Positions 1 through 7,335 of a stretch of DNA of 64,000 bases are shown here, in pieces. Origin of the DNA: Salinicola lusitanus (lineage in GTDB: Bacteria > Pseudomonadota > Gammaproteobacteria > Pseudomonadales > Halomonadaceae); contig NZ_PZJM01000001.1 in the NCBI RefSeq assembly GCF_003206045.1, positions 62,807 through 126,806 of the forward strand. The letters run 5' to 3'. The position numbers and the translations under genes were made by a program. Below the pieces are notes generated by a model that saw only the letters and a program-made list of their open reading frames with translations, ran no database searches and was not told where the DNA came from. Each line of letters begins with the position of its first letter. Positions within the stretch are counted from its first letter, which is position 1.

Positions 1-77
1 TCGTGGTGCCCTTCTTCATTCTGGTGGCGGTGCTGATCTGGCGCCCGACCGGCATCTTCAAAGGGAAGGTGATCTGA
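1..77 (+). CDS. livH: Branched-chain amino acid ABC transporter permease LivH, C-terminal end (partial)
   Basis: Only the last 24 codons are in the window. They read as a hydrophobic helix followed by the RPTGIFKGK tail typical of the end of LivH-type inner-membrane permeases. The TGA stop shares its last base with the ATG of the next gene (TGATG), so the two permeases are translationally coupled. The assignment rests on this tail and on the neighbouring LivM. Confidence 0.75.
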   Translation, partial: VVPFFILVAVLIWRPTGIFKGKVI

Positions 78-1381
78 TGACTGCCCCCTCAACGCAACGC
101 CCCTCAACTTCCGATCGTCGCACGCTCCCGATCCGCGAGCTGGTGCTGTTCGGCGGCCTCGCCCTCGTGGTTCTCGCCGTTTTCGCGACCATGGGTCCGG
201 CCTACTCCACCCGCATGCTGGTGGAGGCCTCCTGCTACGCGATCCTGGCTCTCGGCCTGACCATCCAGTGGGGCTACGCCGGTCAGTTCAACGCTGGCAT
301 CATGGGCTTCGTCGCCCTGGGCGGTTTCTCGGCGACGTTCTTCAGCATCCCGGTCAATCATGCGTTCTGGTCAAGCGACCTTCCCGGTCGGCTGGGCTGG
401 GTGCTGCTGGCGATGGTCGTGGTCACCGCGATCGTGTTCGCCATCAGCCGGCTCGACCGCATCGGCGTCCCCAAGTTGCTGCGCACGATCCTCGCCATCG
501 TCGCCGGGCTCATCGGCTACCTGGTCGTGATCAGCTGGTTGCGCAGCGTCACCGGCGATATCGAGTCCCAGGTGGAGTTCATCGGCGGGCTGGGGCTGCC
601 GGTGTGGCTGGGCTGGATCGTGGGTGGCGCCCTGGCCGGCGGTGTCGGCTACTTCATCGGCCATATCTGCCTGGGCCTGCGCAGCGACTATCTGGTCATC
701 GCGACCTTGGGGATCGCCGAGATCATCAAGGCATTTCTCAAGAATTCGGACTGGCTCACGCGCGGCACCGCGACCATCTCGCCCCTGCCCTGGCCGGTAC
801 CGGACCCCGGCCAGGTCGGCTTCCTGACCGCCCGCTCGCTCTACCTGTCGGTGACCGTGGTCATGATCGCGGTGATCTTCTTCCTGCTCCATCGCGCCTA
901 TCACGCCCCCTGGGGGCGCATGATCCGCGCCATCCGCGACAACGAGGTTTCCGCCGCGGCCATGGGCAAGTCGATCAATCGTCGCCGTCAGGAGATCTTC
1001 GTCTTCGGCTGTATCCTGATGGGGATCGGTGGCGCGGTGCTTACCAGCTTCAACGGGCTGTTCGACCCGCAAGGCTACCTGCCGCTCAACCACACCTTCC
1101 TGGTGCTGGTGATGGTGATCCTCGGCGGCCCGGGCAACAACCTGGGCACGCTGTTCGGCGCGGTGCTGGTCTATGTGATCTGGATCATGTCGGGGCCGAT
1201 GGCGCTGGCCGTGATGCACGCCATCGTCGCACTGGGCGCGCACTGGTTCGACTGGCAGCCGGGAAATCTCGACAGCCGCGCCCTGCAGGCGAGAGTATTC
1301 GTGATCGGGCTGCTGATCCTGCTGGTGCTGCGCTTCGCCCCGCGCGGGCTGATCCCGGAGAAGGTCGCGCACCACCATTGA
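77..1381 (+). CDS. livM: Branched-chain amino acid ABC transporter permease LivM
   Basis: This 434-residue polytopic inner-membrane protein pairs with LivH to import leucine, isoleucine and valine or related substrates. After a short polar N-terminus it has repeated hydrophobic segments and the conserved cytoplasmic stretch that includes PWGRMIRAIRDNE and AAAMGKS, followed by a GGPGNNLG loop and the terminal APRGLIPE motif. These are hallmarks of the LivM family. It starts on the ATG overlapping the livH stop. No livG or livF follows: a terminator and a convergent gene come next, so the ATPases are probably upstream of the window. Confidence 0.93.
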   Translation: MTAPSTQRPSTSDRRTLPIRELVLFGGLALVVLAVFATMGPAYSTRMLVEASCYAILALGLTIQWGYAGQFNAGIMGFVALGGFSATFFSIPVNHAFWSSDLPGRLGWVLLAMVVVTAIVFAISRLDRIGVPKLLRTILAIVAGLIGYLVVISWLRSVTGDIESQVEFIGGLGLPVWLGWIVGGALAGGVGYFIGHICLGLRSDYLVIATLGIAEIIKAFLKNSDWLTRGTATISPLPWPVPDPGQVGFLTARSLYLSVTVVMIAVIFFLLHRAYHAPWGRMIRAIRDNEVSAAAMGKSINRRRQEIFVFGCILMGIGGAVLTSFNGLFDPQGYLPLNHTFLVLVMVILGGPGNNLGTLFGAVLVYVIWIMSGPMALAVMHAIVALGAHWFDWQPGNLDSRALQARVFVIGLLILLVLRFAPRGLIPEKVAHHH

Positions 1382-1422
1382 AGCCCACCGCACCTAGACC
1401 TGCCGATTCGGCAGGCCAGAAC

Positions 1423-1454
1423 GCAAAATCCCGAGCCAAGGCTCGGGATTTTGC
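1423..1454. terminator. Bidirectional-type hairpin between convergent livM and binding-protein genes
   Basis: A perfect 14-bp stem (GCAAAATCCCGAGC) with a CAAG loop. The A and T runs are inside the stem ends, so it can act on both strands. It sits about 40 bp after livM and 50 bp before the end of the convergent gene. Confidence 0.8.
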
Positions 1455-1506
1455 TGAGTGGACGCCGATAATGGTCAGTCGGCGATCAACCCTTGGGTCA
1501 CACTAG

Positions 1507-2709
1507 TCATTCACCAATAGGACCCTTGGTCACGAACTTGCCATCCTCGACCGCCATTTCGACCACGATGCCCGGCACGTCGCCGTTGTCGTCGAACTCC
1601 GCGCTGCCGGAGGCGCCTTCGTAGTTGATCTCCTTGCCTTCATCGATCAACTTCTTGGCCTTCTCCCACTCTCCCGGCAGGATCGTCTCGCCCGGCGCCG
1701 TGGCAACGTCACGCAGCGCCTCGGAAAGGCCCTCACGGTCGGCACTGCCGTTCTTCTCGATGGCAAGCGCCAGCAGGAACGCGGCATCGTAGGCCTGCGC
1801 CGCGAACACCGCGCTGGGGTCGATGCCGGCCTTCTCGGCCAGGTCGTTGAAGATATCCGAGCCAGGCACGTCCGGCGAGCCAGGACGCGTCGCGATCATG
1901 CCCTCCAGCACGTCGGCGCCCACCGCATCGACCAGCGCGTTCCCGACCATGCCGTCGCCGCCGGCATATTGGGTGAAGGCGCCGCTCTCGTAGGCCTGGC
2001 GCAGGATCGTCTGGCCGGACGTATCGGCGTAGGCCAGCACCACCAGCGTCTGCGAGCCGCCGGAGGAGAGCTTGCCGATCTCCGACCGGTAGTCCGCCCG
2101 GTTGTCCTCATGGGCCAGGTTGGCGGAGATCGAACCGCCTTCGGCCTCGAACGTCTTGGTGAAAGCGTCGTCCAGGCCCTGGCCGTAGTCGTTGTTGACG
2201 TAGGTCACGGCGACGTCCTCGATCCCCTTGGAGAGCAGCAGCTTGGCCAACTGCTCACCCTGGAAGGCGTCGGAGGGCACGGTGCGGAAGACCAGATCGT
2301 TGTCATCGAGATCCGTCACCGCCGGTGCCGTGGAAGCCGGCGACACCATTACCACGCCGCCGGGAATCGCGGCATTGTTGGCCGCGGCGATGGTGGCACC
2401 GGTGCACAGCGCGCCGACGATCGCGGTCACCTTCTCGCTGTTGACCAGCCGGTCGGCGGCGTTGGAGGCGGCCGAGGCATCCGAGCAGGTGGTGTCACCC
2501 GAGGGCATGACCATCTTTTCACCATCCAGCAGGCCGCCCTGATCGTTGATCTCCTGCACCGCGAGTTTGGCGCCATCGAAGATCGGCGGCGTCAGGCTTT
2601 CGATACCGCCGGTGAAGCCCCCCAGAAATCCCACTTTGACATCCGCCTGCGCGACACCGGCACATGCCGTGGTTGCCGCAATGGCGAGTGCAAGTACTGT
2701 CTTCTTCAT
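1507..2709 (-). CDS. Branched-chain amino acid-type ABC transporter substrate-binding protein
   Basis: This 400-residue periplasmic binding protein belongs to the Leu/Ile/Val (type I, peripla_BP_6) family. Residues 1-22 form a Sec signal peptide ending in VAQA. The mature part opens with VKVGFLGGFTGG, typical of LivJ-like proteins that bind amino acids or amides. It converges on livM and almost certainly supplies that transporter, but it has its own promoter region at 2710-2900. Leu/Ile/Val binding cannot be told apart from urea, amide or aromatic acid binding from the sequence alone. Confidence 0.9.
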   Translation of the reverse strand: MKKTVLALAIAATTACAGVAQADVKVGFLGGFTGGIESLTPPIFDGAKLAVQEINDQGGLLDGEKMVMPSGDTTCSDASAASNAADRLVNSEKVTAIVGALCTGATIAAANNAAIPGGVVMVSPASTAPAVTDLDDNDLVFRTVPSDAFQGEQLAKLLLSKGIEDVAVTYVNNDYGQGLDDAFTKTFEAEGGSISANLAHEDNRADYRSEIGKLSSGGSQTLVVLAYADTSGQTILRQAYESGAFTQYAGGDGMVGNALVDAVGADVLEGMIATRPGSPDVPGSDIFNDLAEKAGIDPSAVFAAQAYDAAFLLALAIEKNGSADREGLSEALRDVATAPGETILPGEWEKAKKLIDEGKEINYEGASGSAEFDDNGDVPGIVVEMAVEDGKFVTKGPIGE

Positions 2710-2944
2710 CGCTGTTGTCGCTCTTTGTTGGGTTGCGAAAGACCACGTTCACTCTGCTGGCAAGCCGTCCAAAAGACAAGCGTCCGTAACCGTTCGTGTC
2801 TTCACCTTTCGGCGTGCTCGAGCGGCCCGATCATGGCACCGCGGCGATCTCGCCGAGCATGAAGCAACCTGCGATGCCGGCGGCAAATCAATCGATTAGC
2901 GGCTACGCTGAAACCGCGACAACGCTAACGGCAAGGAGAACGCC

Positions 2945-3247
2945 ATGCACAAGCATATCGAGTGGGATGCGCCCGGCGGCGCCAGTGTCGACGCCCACTA
3001 CGCCAAGGACGAACAGCATCGTGTCACCCCGCAACCGGGAATGATGCTGACCGCGCGCTACCACGGCGCCACGGTGCGCGTTCAGGTCGAGGCCTACAAG
3101 GATGGCGTCAGCATCGGCAAGGTCGCGGCACTGATCGGCGATGACGGTGAGCGTCATGACAGCTTCGGGGATCTCGCCAAGGGCGACATGGTCCGCCTGC
3201 CCGACGACAAGCGCGCTTTCCAGGCGTCCGAGGATGACGAGGACTGA
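2945..3247 (+). CDS. Small acidic hypothetical protein
   Basis: This 100-residue soluble protein has no signal peptide and no family that I recognise. It starts with MHKHIEWDAPGG and ends in an acidic tail (ASEDDED). An AAGGAG ribosome binding site 6 bases before the ATG supports the plus-strand reading over the overlapping minus-strand frame. It appears monocistronic. Confidence 0.7.
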   Translation: MHKHIEWDAPGGASVDAHYAKDEQHRVTPQPGMMLTARYHGATVRVQVEAYKDGVSIGKVAALIGDDGERHDSFGDLAKGDMVRLPDDKRAFQASEDDED

Positions 3248-3257
3248 ACGCAAAAAG

Positions 3258-3282
3258 CCCCGGTCCAGAGGGTGGACCGGGG
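3258..3282 (-). terminator. Rho-independent terminator of the small exported protein gene
   Basis: A 9-bp perfect stem (CCCCGGTCC / GGACCGGGG) with a 7-base loop. On the minus strand it is followed by five T residues; on the plus strand there is no T run. Confidence 0.7.
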
Positions 3283-3384
3283 AAGTTGGAGGTACTGGAA
3301 GGTCGCGGGACCCGAAGCAGTGCCTACCGATTCGTTGCGCCCGTCAGCACGAGCGCAACGCAGGGATATCGTGTGTCGTCGGTA

Positions 3385-3759
3385 TCAATCGAGGCTGGCG
3401 AAGGACATTTCCACGCTGCCCCGCTCGCTATTACCGCCCCCATTCACATTCTTCAGCGCCTGGGCAGCGGCCGCGCTCTGGCCTTGGCCTACGAGGCTAT
3501 CGTTGCCACCCGCGATGTCGGTTGCACGCTGGGTCGTGGCAGCGACATAGGCCAGGGAATGATCGGCTGCGGTGCTGTGGCCACCGCTGACGGTGTTGAT
3601 TCGATACTCGCTCGGCAGCAGCTGGTACTGGGAAGTCACCTGGGTATTGAGGGCTTCATGCTGCTGAGCGAAAGCGCGTTGTTCCATGACGCTGTTGGCC
3701 TGAGCGGCAGCGGGAAGTGCGATAGCCAGAGCGACAGCGGCGAGAATGCGAGTTTTCAT
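3385..3759 (-). CDS. Small exported hypothetical protein
   Basis: This 124-residue protein has a clear Sec signal peptide (MKTRILAAVALAIALPAAAQA, cleavage near residue 21). The mature region is low in complexity and rich in Ser, Ala, Gly, Gln and Asn. A strong GGAGG lies 7 bases before the ATG. I recognise no family. The composition suggests a periplasmic or surface protein, but no function can be assigned. Confidence 0.75.
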   Translation of the reverse strand: MKTRILAAVALAIALPAAAQANSVMEQRAFAQQHEALNTQVTSQYQLLPSEYRINTVSGGHSTAADHSLAYVAATTQRATDIAGGNDSLVGQGQSAAAAQALKNVNGGGNSERGSVEMSFASLD

Positions 3760-3984
3760 GGTAAACCTCCAATCATCTTCGTTTGCGTGGTTGGCCTCTT
3801 GGCCTGACCGTTGAAGAGATTATGGGGGTCATTTAATTAGGTGGCTAATCAGTTGCCTTGAAGTCGTCTATCACCGAGATTGATAGAAAAATATCCGCAC
3901 CCGCCACGCGGGGGCTGCCCTGTTGCACTGCCAACCGGCTACGATAACGGAGCCAGCCGGCGTATGGGAGACAGGGGAAAACGA

Positions 3985-4692
3985 ATGGGACAGGCACGGA
4001 GCGCGATCATTCTGGGCGGATTGCTGGCCATCGGCATGATCTGGGGCGGAAGCTACATCGAGGACGCCGCCGAAACCTGGCGTGACGCCGGCCGCAGCGT
4101 CACGGTCAAGGGCCTTTCGGAACGCGAGGTGCCGGCGGACATGGCGCTCTGGCCGCTGCACTACACCGTCACCGCCAACGAGCTGGAAACGCTGCAGCAG
4201 GAATTGACGACACAGGAGAGCCGCATTCGCGAGTTTCTCACCCAGCGAGGTTTCCAGACCGACAACATCACCGTGACCTCGCCCCAGGTGACCGACCGAT
4301 TCGCCAATCTCTACGGCGCCGACCGGCCCGACGAGCGCTACCAGGCCGAAGCCACGGTGCTGCTGCGCACGCCGGCGGTGGATAGCGTCAAGAAAGCGAT
4401 GCCCCAGACCGGAGAACTGGTCCGCGCCGGGGTCGTGCTGTCACCCAACTACGACTACCGCACCGAATTCCTGTTCACCGGCCTCAATGGCATCAAGCCG
4501 GAGATGGTCGCCGAAGCCACCAAGGATGCACGCGGCGTCGCCCAGCAGTTCGCCAGAGACTCAGGCAGTCGCGTCGGCGAAATCCGCAGCGCCAACCAGG
4601 GCTACTTCTCGATCGAAGATGTCGACAGCTACACCCCCGACATCAAGCGGGTTCGGGTGGTGACGACGATCGATTACGCGCTGGAGGAGTAA
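3985..4692 (+). CDS. SIMPL domain-containing protein (DUF541)
   Basis: This 235-residue protein has an N-terminal membrane anchor or signal helix (residues 4-23) followed by a SIMPL/DUF541 domain beginning SVTVKGLSEREVPAD. This periplasmic or envelope family includes YggE and has been linked to oxidative stress, but its biochemical role is not settled. The start is set at 3985 because AGGGGAA lies just upstream; an in-frame ATG at 3880 adds an unlikely basic leader. The gene borders the cassette array, whose last attC begins 50 bp after its stop. Confidence 0.85.
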   Translation: MGQARSAIILGGLLAIGMIWGGSYIEDAAETWRDAGRSVTVKGLSEREVPADMALWPLHYTVTANELETLQQELTTQESRIREFLTQRGFQTDNITVTSPQVTDRFANLYGADRPDERYQAEATVLLRTPAVDSVKKAMPQTGELVRAGVVLSPNYDYRTEFLFTGLNGIKPEMVAEATKDARGVAQQFARDSGSRVGEIRSANQGYFSIEDVDSYTPDIKRVRVVTTIDYALEE

Positions 4693-4743
4693 GGTTGATT
4701 CGAGGGGCAGCTTTCGGCCAGAAGCGGACATTTAGCCAAAGCA

Positions 4744-4805
4744 GGTATAGCGGATGAGTTAAGCCAAGCCGCGAAGCGGCGTCGGCTTGAATGAATTGTT
4801 AGAGC
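4744..4805 (-). other. attC: attC site of the GNAT cassette
   Basis: On the minus strand it opens with GCTCTAAC and contains the arm AAGCCGACGCCGCTTCGCGG, which is very close to the well-known aadA-type attC. The distal R' core is degenerate: GCTATACC in place of GTTAGRY. The GNAT stop codon lies inside the R'' core. The last site of the array may therefore no longer recombine. Confidence 0.87.
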
Positions 4806-5218
4806 GCACCAAGGCTGCCAATGTGCTTCTCCAAAATTTCGCTCGATTTTTTGGTTCTCAAGTAGCCAATACTACGATACCAATCAAAAAGTTGACCAGT
4901 ATTTGGCTCTTGGTTTAATGCATATGGCTTTATCTGCACCAATCTGCAACCGAGCTGAAGTGCGTGCTTCTCTCCGTACTCAATCAGGGATTTCGCGATG
5001 CCTTGCCTCCGAAATCGAGGAAGCACGTATATTTCATATATGAATCCAAGATTCTTCTCTTTCTAATCTTCGTAAGATAGAAGTCCCGCTTCTTGTCCAT
5101 TGACTAGCGCCGCGAACTCACATGACCTTCCGGCATGACCTCTTAAAGCACGCTCGCGAAGAGTTTCGTCATGAAGATCTTCCGGGGCGTTGATTGCTGA
5201 GATAAGCAACATGCTCAT
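4799..5218 (-). pseudogene. GNAT acetyltransferase gene cassette interrupted by an amber codon
   Basis: Read from the ATG at 5218, one frame of 139 codons ends in TAA at 4799, but codon 52 (5065-5063) is TAG. The frame is otherwise continuous: ...GLLSYED, stop, KEKNLGFIYEIYVLPRF... The downstream part holds the GNAT acetyl-CoA binding motif RRQGIA and a normal C-terminus. Related GNATs often have Trp at the stop position, so a single TGG to TAG change is the simplest cause. Re-initiation at the Met at 5026 would give only a truncated protein. The natural substrate is unknown. Confidence 0.8.
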
Positions 5219-5225
5219 GTCGTGC

Positions 5226-5312
5226 GCTCTAATGCCAAGCTTTGGGGCGGCTGAAGCGCAGCGTAAGCCTTCCCAGCCGCGATAGCGGCGACAACAGCGC
5301 CTTGTTAGAAAA
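5226..5312 (-). other. attC: attC site between the GNAT and small-ORF cassettes
   Basis: On the minus strand it opens with TTTTCTAAC 3 bases after the small ORF's stop codon, contains imperfect inverted arms (GCCGCTATCGCGGCTGGGAAGGC pairing with downstream GCAGC/GCCGCC blocks), and ends with ATTAGAGC. The first base of the R' core is A instead of the conserved G. Confidence 0.8.
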
Positions 5313-5314
5313 CC

Positions 5315-5548
5315 TTACCATGTTACATCTACTACGATTTTTCCATTCGCATCGCGCTGCTCAACTGATTGGGTGCGACTGAAGCCTTTAATTGAAGTGT
5401 GATCCGTATGGACTACAGAACCTACTTTGTTCCCGCTTGAATCCAAAACTGCATATGTCCAGATATCGGTCTCAGCCATAGTACCTTTTGAACGATGGCT
5501 TTTTTGCTTTAAGGCTTCGCCTGGATTCAACTTAATTCTATCTTTCAA
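5315..5548 (-). CDS. Small cassette-encoded hypothetical protein
   Basis: The longest reading is 77 residues from a TTG at 5548 (GGAG lies 8 bases upstream). A 54-residue form from the ATG at 5479 (MAETDIWTYAV...) is equally plausible, and its sequence looks like one compact beta-rich domain ending NGKIVVDVTW. The stop falls 3 bases before the attC core, which is classic cassette economy. There are no membrane segments or cysteines. I cannot name the family; small unknown proteins of this kind are common in cassette arrays. Confidence 0.7.
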   Translation of the reverse strand: MKDRIKLNPGEALKQKSHRSKGTMAETDIWTYAVLDSSGNKVGSVVHTDHTSIKGFSRTQSVEQRDANGKIVVDVTW

Positions 5549-5565
5549 TGCTCAATCTCCATTGG

Positions 5566-5642
5566 TTTTCTAATAACGCCGTGCTCTGCGGCAAATTTGG
5601 AGCGCAGCGAGTAATTTTTCCGAGTGAGCAAATTGCTAGGCG
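5566..5642 (-). other. attC: attC site of the TIR-like gene cassette
   Basis: It begins on the minus strand at CGCCTAGC, 2 bases after the TIR gene stop, continues through AT-rich arms and ends with TTATTAGAAAA. Relative to the consensus, the R'' core reads CTAGC for CTAAC and the R' core reads ATTAG for GTTAG, so both ends carry a change. Confidence 0.75.
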
Positions 5643-5644
5643 CT

Positions 5645-6742
5645 TTATTCTGTAATGCCCTCTCGCTCAAGAACTGCCCTAATATCTTCAAATATTGCGG
5701 AAATATTTCCTTTAGGAAACCGGATTTGGCCAAGTCCATGAATATTGCTGAACTCTTCGCAGCCTTCTTCTAGTAAAACAATAGCTCGTTCAAACCCAAG
5801 CCTACCTTGAAAAAGGCCAACTTCGTGAATCACATTCATTCGAGCATGGTGATTTCCATCAGCTTGTTCGTCTTCTGCGGTCATGACAAGAAATGCAAAA
5901 CTTGCCTGCTCAAGCATCTGAGCGAGCCTAGTGATATTTGTAACACCTGCAACGGGAACTCTATTGAACTCATCCCAAGGTAAGCCTAGCCTGTCACTTA
6001 CAAAGTCTTTCAGCTCTCTCCAGTGATGAGATCTTCCATGCCCAATAAATATATTTGTGCCTATTCGCTCTTCTTTCACTTCTTTACCTTCAATATTCTT
6101 TACGTGGTTGGCTAGTGTGATAATTAGCTTTTTCAGCTCTTTACAGGCTTGATAAGGGAATCTTATCGCATGAGCACTGGCCAGAACTGAAAAATGAGGA
6201 GGAACAACAAGTCCTTTCTCAATAGCCACCATATCTCTTGACATCATTTGACCGCTAGGCTGCCAATATTTGATGAAGTCTTCTTCATCTAAGATTTTGG
6301 CTGCTTCAATTTTCTCAATAATCCCGTTTGAGAATTTGTCATCAAGGTTTAGTGAAGAGTGGATCAAAGATAGGACAGATGACTTAGCTTTATCGAAAGC
6401 TTCATTCGCCTCCCTAGACTGGTCTATATAATTATTTAGATCTGGGGAGCCAGCTTTTTGTTTTATTGTAGCGACAACATCATCAAACAGATATTCATGC
6501 CAGGCACCTCGTGATCCCATAGAGAATGCATCTTGAAACCCCCACTCTTGACTGAAAACAGCGCCTGGAGGCGGAGTTTGGAAATTCTCGTAATAAACTC
6601 TCGAATGGTAGCCCAACCAAGAACCAGACCATGATTTTCCGAACAGAGAAGCAACTTCAATCAACTTCTCGATTTCTGGTGAATCCAATTCAGTAAAATC
6701 ATCTAAATAATTTGCGATTCTGAATAACTCTTTCGAACTCAA
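5645..6742 (-). CDS. TIR-like (PF10137-type) effector protein, probable anti-phage defence gene
   Basis: This 365-residue soluble protein starts at a TTG with AAGGAG 6 bases upstream. Residues 1-225 are an uncharacterised, largely helical N-terminal region that may be a sensor. Residues 228-362 form a TIR-like nucleotide-binding domain with the glycine-rich FIGHGRS motif (232-238) and a later NVIHEVGLFQGRLG block whose Glu307 fits the catalytic Glu of NAD-hydrolysing TIR domains. Family knowledge: such domains act as abortive-infection effectors by depleting NAD+. It is the first cassette of the array, and its codon usage is AT-richer than the flanks. Which signal triggers it is unknown. Confidence 0.8.
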   Translation of the reverse strand: MSSKELFRIANYLDDFTELDSPEIEKLIEVASLFGKSWSGSWLGYHSRVYYENFQTPPPGAVFSQEWGFQDAFSMGSRGAWHEYLFDDVVATIKQKAGSPDLNNYIDQSREANEAFDKAKSSVLSLIHSSLNLDDKFSNGIIEKIEAAKILDEEDFIKYWQPSGQMMSRDMVAIEKGLVVPPHFSVLASAHAIRFPYQACKELKKLIITLANHVKNIEGKEVKEERIGTNIFIGHGRSHHWRELKDFVSDRLGLPWDEFNRVPVAGVTNITRLAQMLEQASFAFLVMTAEDEQADGNHHARMNVIHEVGLFQGRLGFERAIVLLEEGCEEFSNIHGLGQIRFPKGNISAIFEDIRAVLEREGITE

Positions 6743-6760
6743 TCGATACTCCTTATTGAT

Positions 6761-6779
6761 CGCCTAACAGGTATTAGGC
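6761..6779 (-). other. attI-like core / 5' boundary of the cassette array
   Basis: On the minus strand the boundary before the TIR cassette reads GCCTAATACCTGTTAGGC, two inverted core boxes 6 bases apart. This is the same geometry as the simple site of attI1 (inverted CCTAA, short spacer, GTTAGGC). No complementary L''/R'' partner was found upstream, so it resembles attI more than attC. Confidence 0.55.
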
Positions 6780-7144
6780 TGCCAGCTCGTTTATTGATTT
6801 GAACGCGCTGGCACGTCCATTCGTGTCGTGCCGCATGCCATGTTCGATCTACCCCTCTGAAATTAAAAAAAATTAGGTTCGGCTAGGCAGCATAACATCA
6901 ATCATCGTGCCGGCTGTATAACACGACTGAACGAGCATGCCGCGTTTGCCGGAAGCGCCGCTTTGGGTCGATTGCAGTCATTCGCCGAGCTTGTCGCGTG
7001 CACGCATCTCGTCAGGCACCCATTAGCCTTCCGCACCACCCTGTAACTCTAAGTAACGCAGACCCCGCCGTACCACAACCCCGCCAAAGGACTGTCAGCG
7101 ATCTCCTACAAGATCGCGTCGTTCACAATCTCCCCTTTCCACAT
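6780..7144. other. Non-coding stretch between the cassette array and the zinc operon
   Basis: About 365 bases with no convincing gene. It holds an inverted repeat TGCCAGC / GCTGGCA (within 6781-6813) and an A-rich tract near 6863-6874. It should carry the promoter of the array on the minus strand. I looked for an intI remnant reading rightwards and saw none. Confidence 0.5.
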
Positions 7145-7148
7145 CATT

Positions 7149-7163
7149 TGTTATGTTATAACC
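7149..7163 (+). promoter_or_regulatory. Zur box upstream of the zinc uptake operon
   Basis: TGTTATGTTATAACC matches the gammaproteobacterial Zur operator core (TGTTATANTATAACA) at nearly every position. It lies 26 bases before the first start codon of the znu operon, where binding of Zn-loaded Zur would block transcription. Confidence 0.8.
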
Positions 7164-7188
7164 TTTGCCTCCGTTTCAGGAGATCGTC

Positions 7189-7335
7189 ATGTCACACCGT
7201 CACCGGCACCGCCCCGATGGGCCGTGCCATTTTTCGTTGATGTCGCTGGGCGCCGGGCGGCGCGTGTTGCTGGCGCTGTTGCCGCTGGCCGTGCTGTGGC
7301 TCGTCGCGGGCTGGGCTGCCGGGGTGTTCGGTTGA
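7189..7335 (+). CDS. 48-residue His-rich single-pass membrane protein leading the znu operon
   Basis: This is an ORF too short for standard cut-offs. AGGAGA lies 6 bases before the ATG. The N-terminus is His-rich (MSHRHRHRPDGPCH), followed by one hydrophobic helix (about residues 26-47, VLLALLPLAVLWLVAGWAAG). Its TGA overlaps the znuC ATG (TGATG), so translation is coupled. Position directly behind the Zur box suggests a role in zinc uptake or sensing, for example a small accessory subunit of ZnuBC. That role is inference. A non-functional leader peptide is the alternative. Confidence 0.7.
   Translation: MSHRHRHRPDGPCHFSLMSLGAGRRVLLALLPLAVLWLVAGWAAGVFG

Larger units (their letters stand above)
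4744..6779 (-). mobile_element. Gene-cassette array with attC sites and no integrase (CALIN-like)
   Basis: Three minus-strand genes are each followed within a few bases by an attC-type site (4744-4805, 5226-5312, 5566-5642), and an attI-like core lies at the 5' boundary (6761-6779). Cassette ends match as expected: the unknown-ORF cassette opens TTAGAAAA and its own attC opens TTTTCTAAC, and the GNAT cassette opens TTAGAGC and closes with GCTCTAAC. Base composition is clearly more AT-rich than the flanks. No intI gene or remnant was seen before znu on one side or the SIMPL gene on the other. A larger integron could once have been here. Confidence 0.87.

Noticed and set aside
371..1393. Long minus-strand ORF opposite livM
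   Set aside because: Low-complexity Gln/Asp/His/Arg composition typical of antisense GC-rich frames; livM motifs are clear on the other strand.
6780..7188. Possible integron integrase remnant
   Set aside because: Frames reading away from the array show no IntI-type tyrosine recombinase motifs. A short match of a TTGATGTTATG string to attI1 is likely chance because the spacing to the core differs.
6998..7240. 80-codon ORF overlapping the znu promoter
   Set aside because: It runs through the Zur box and the start of the small His-rich ORF in another frame, and has no ribosome site or known features.
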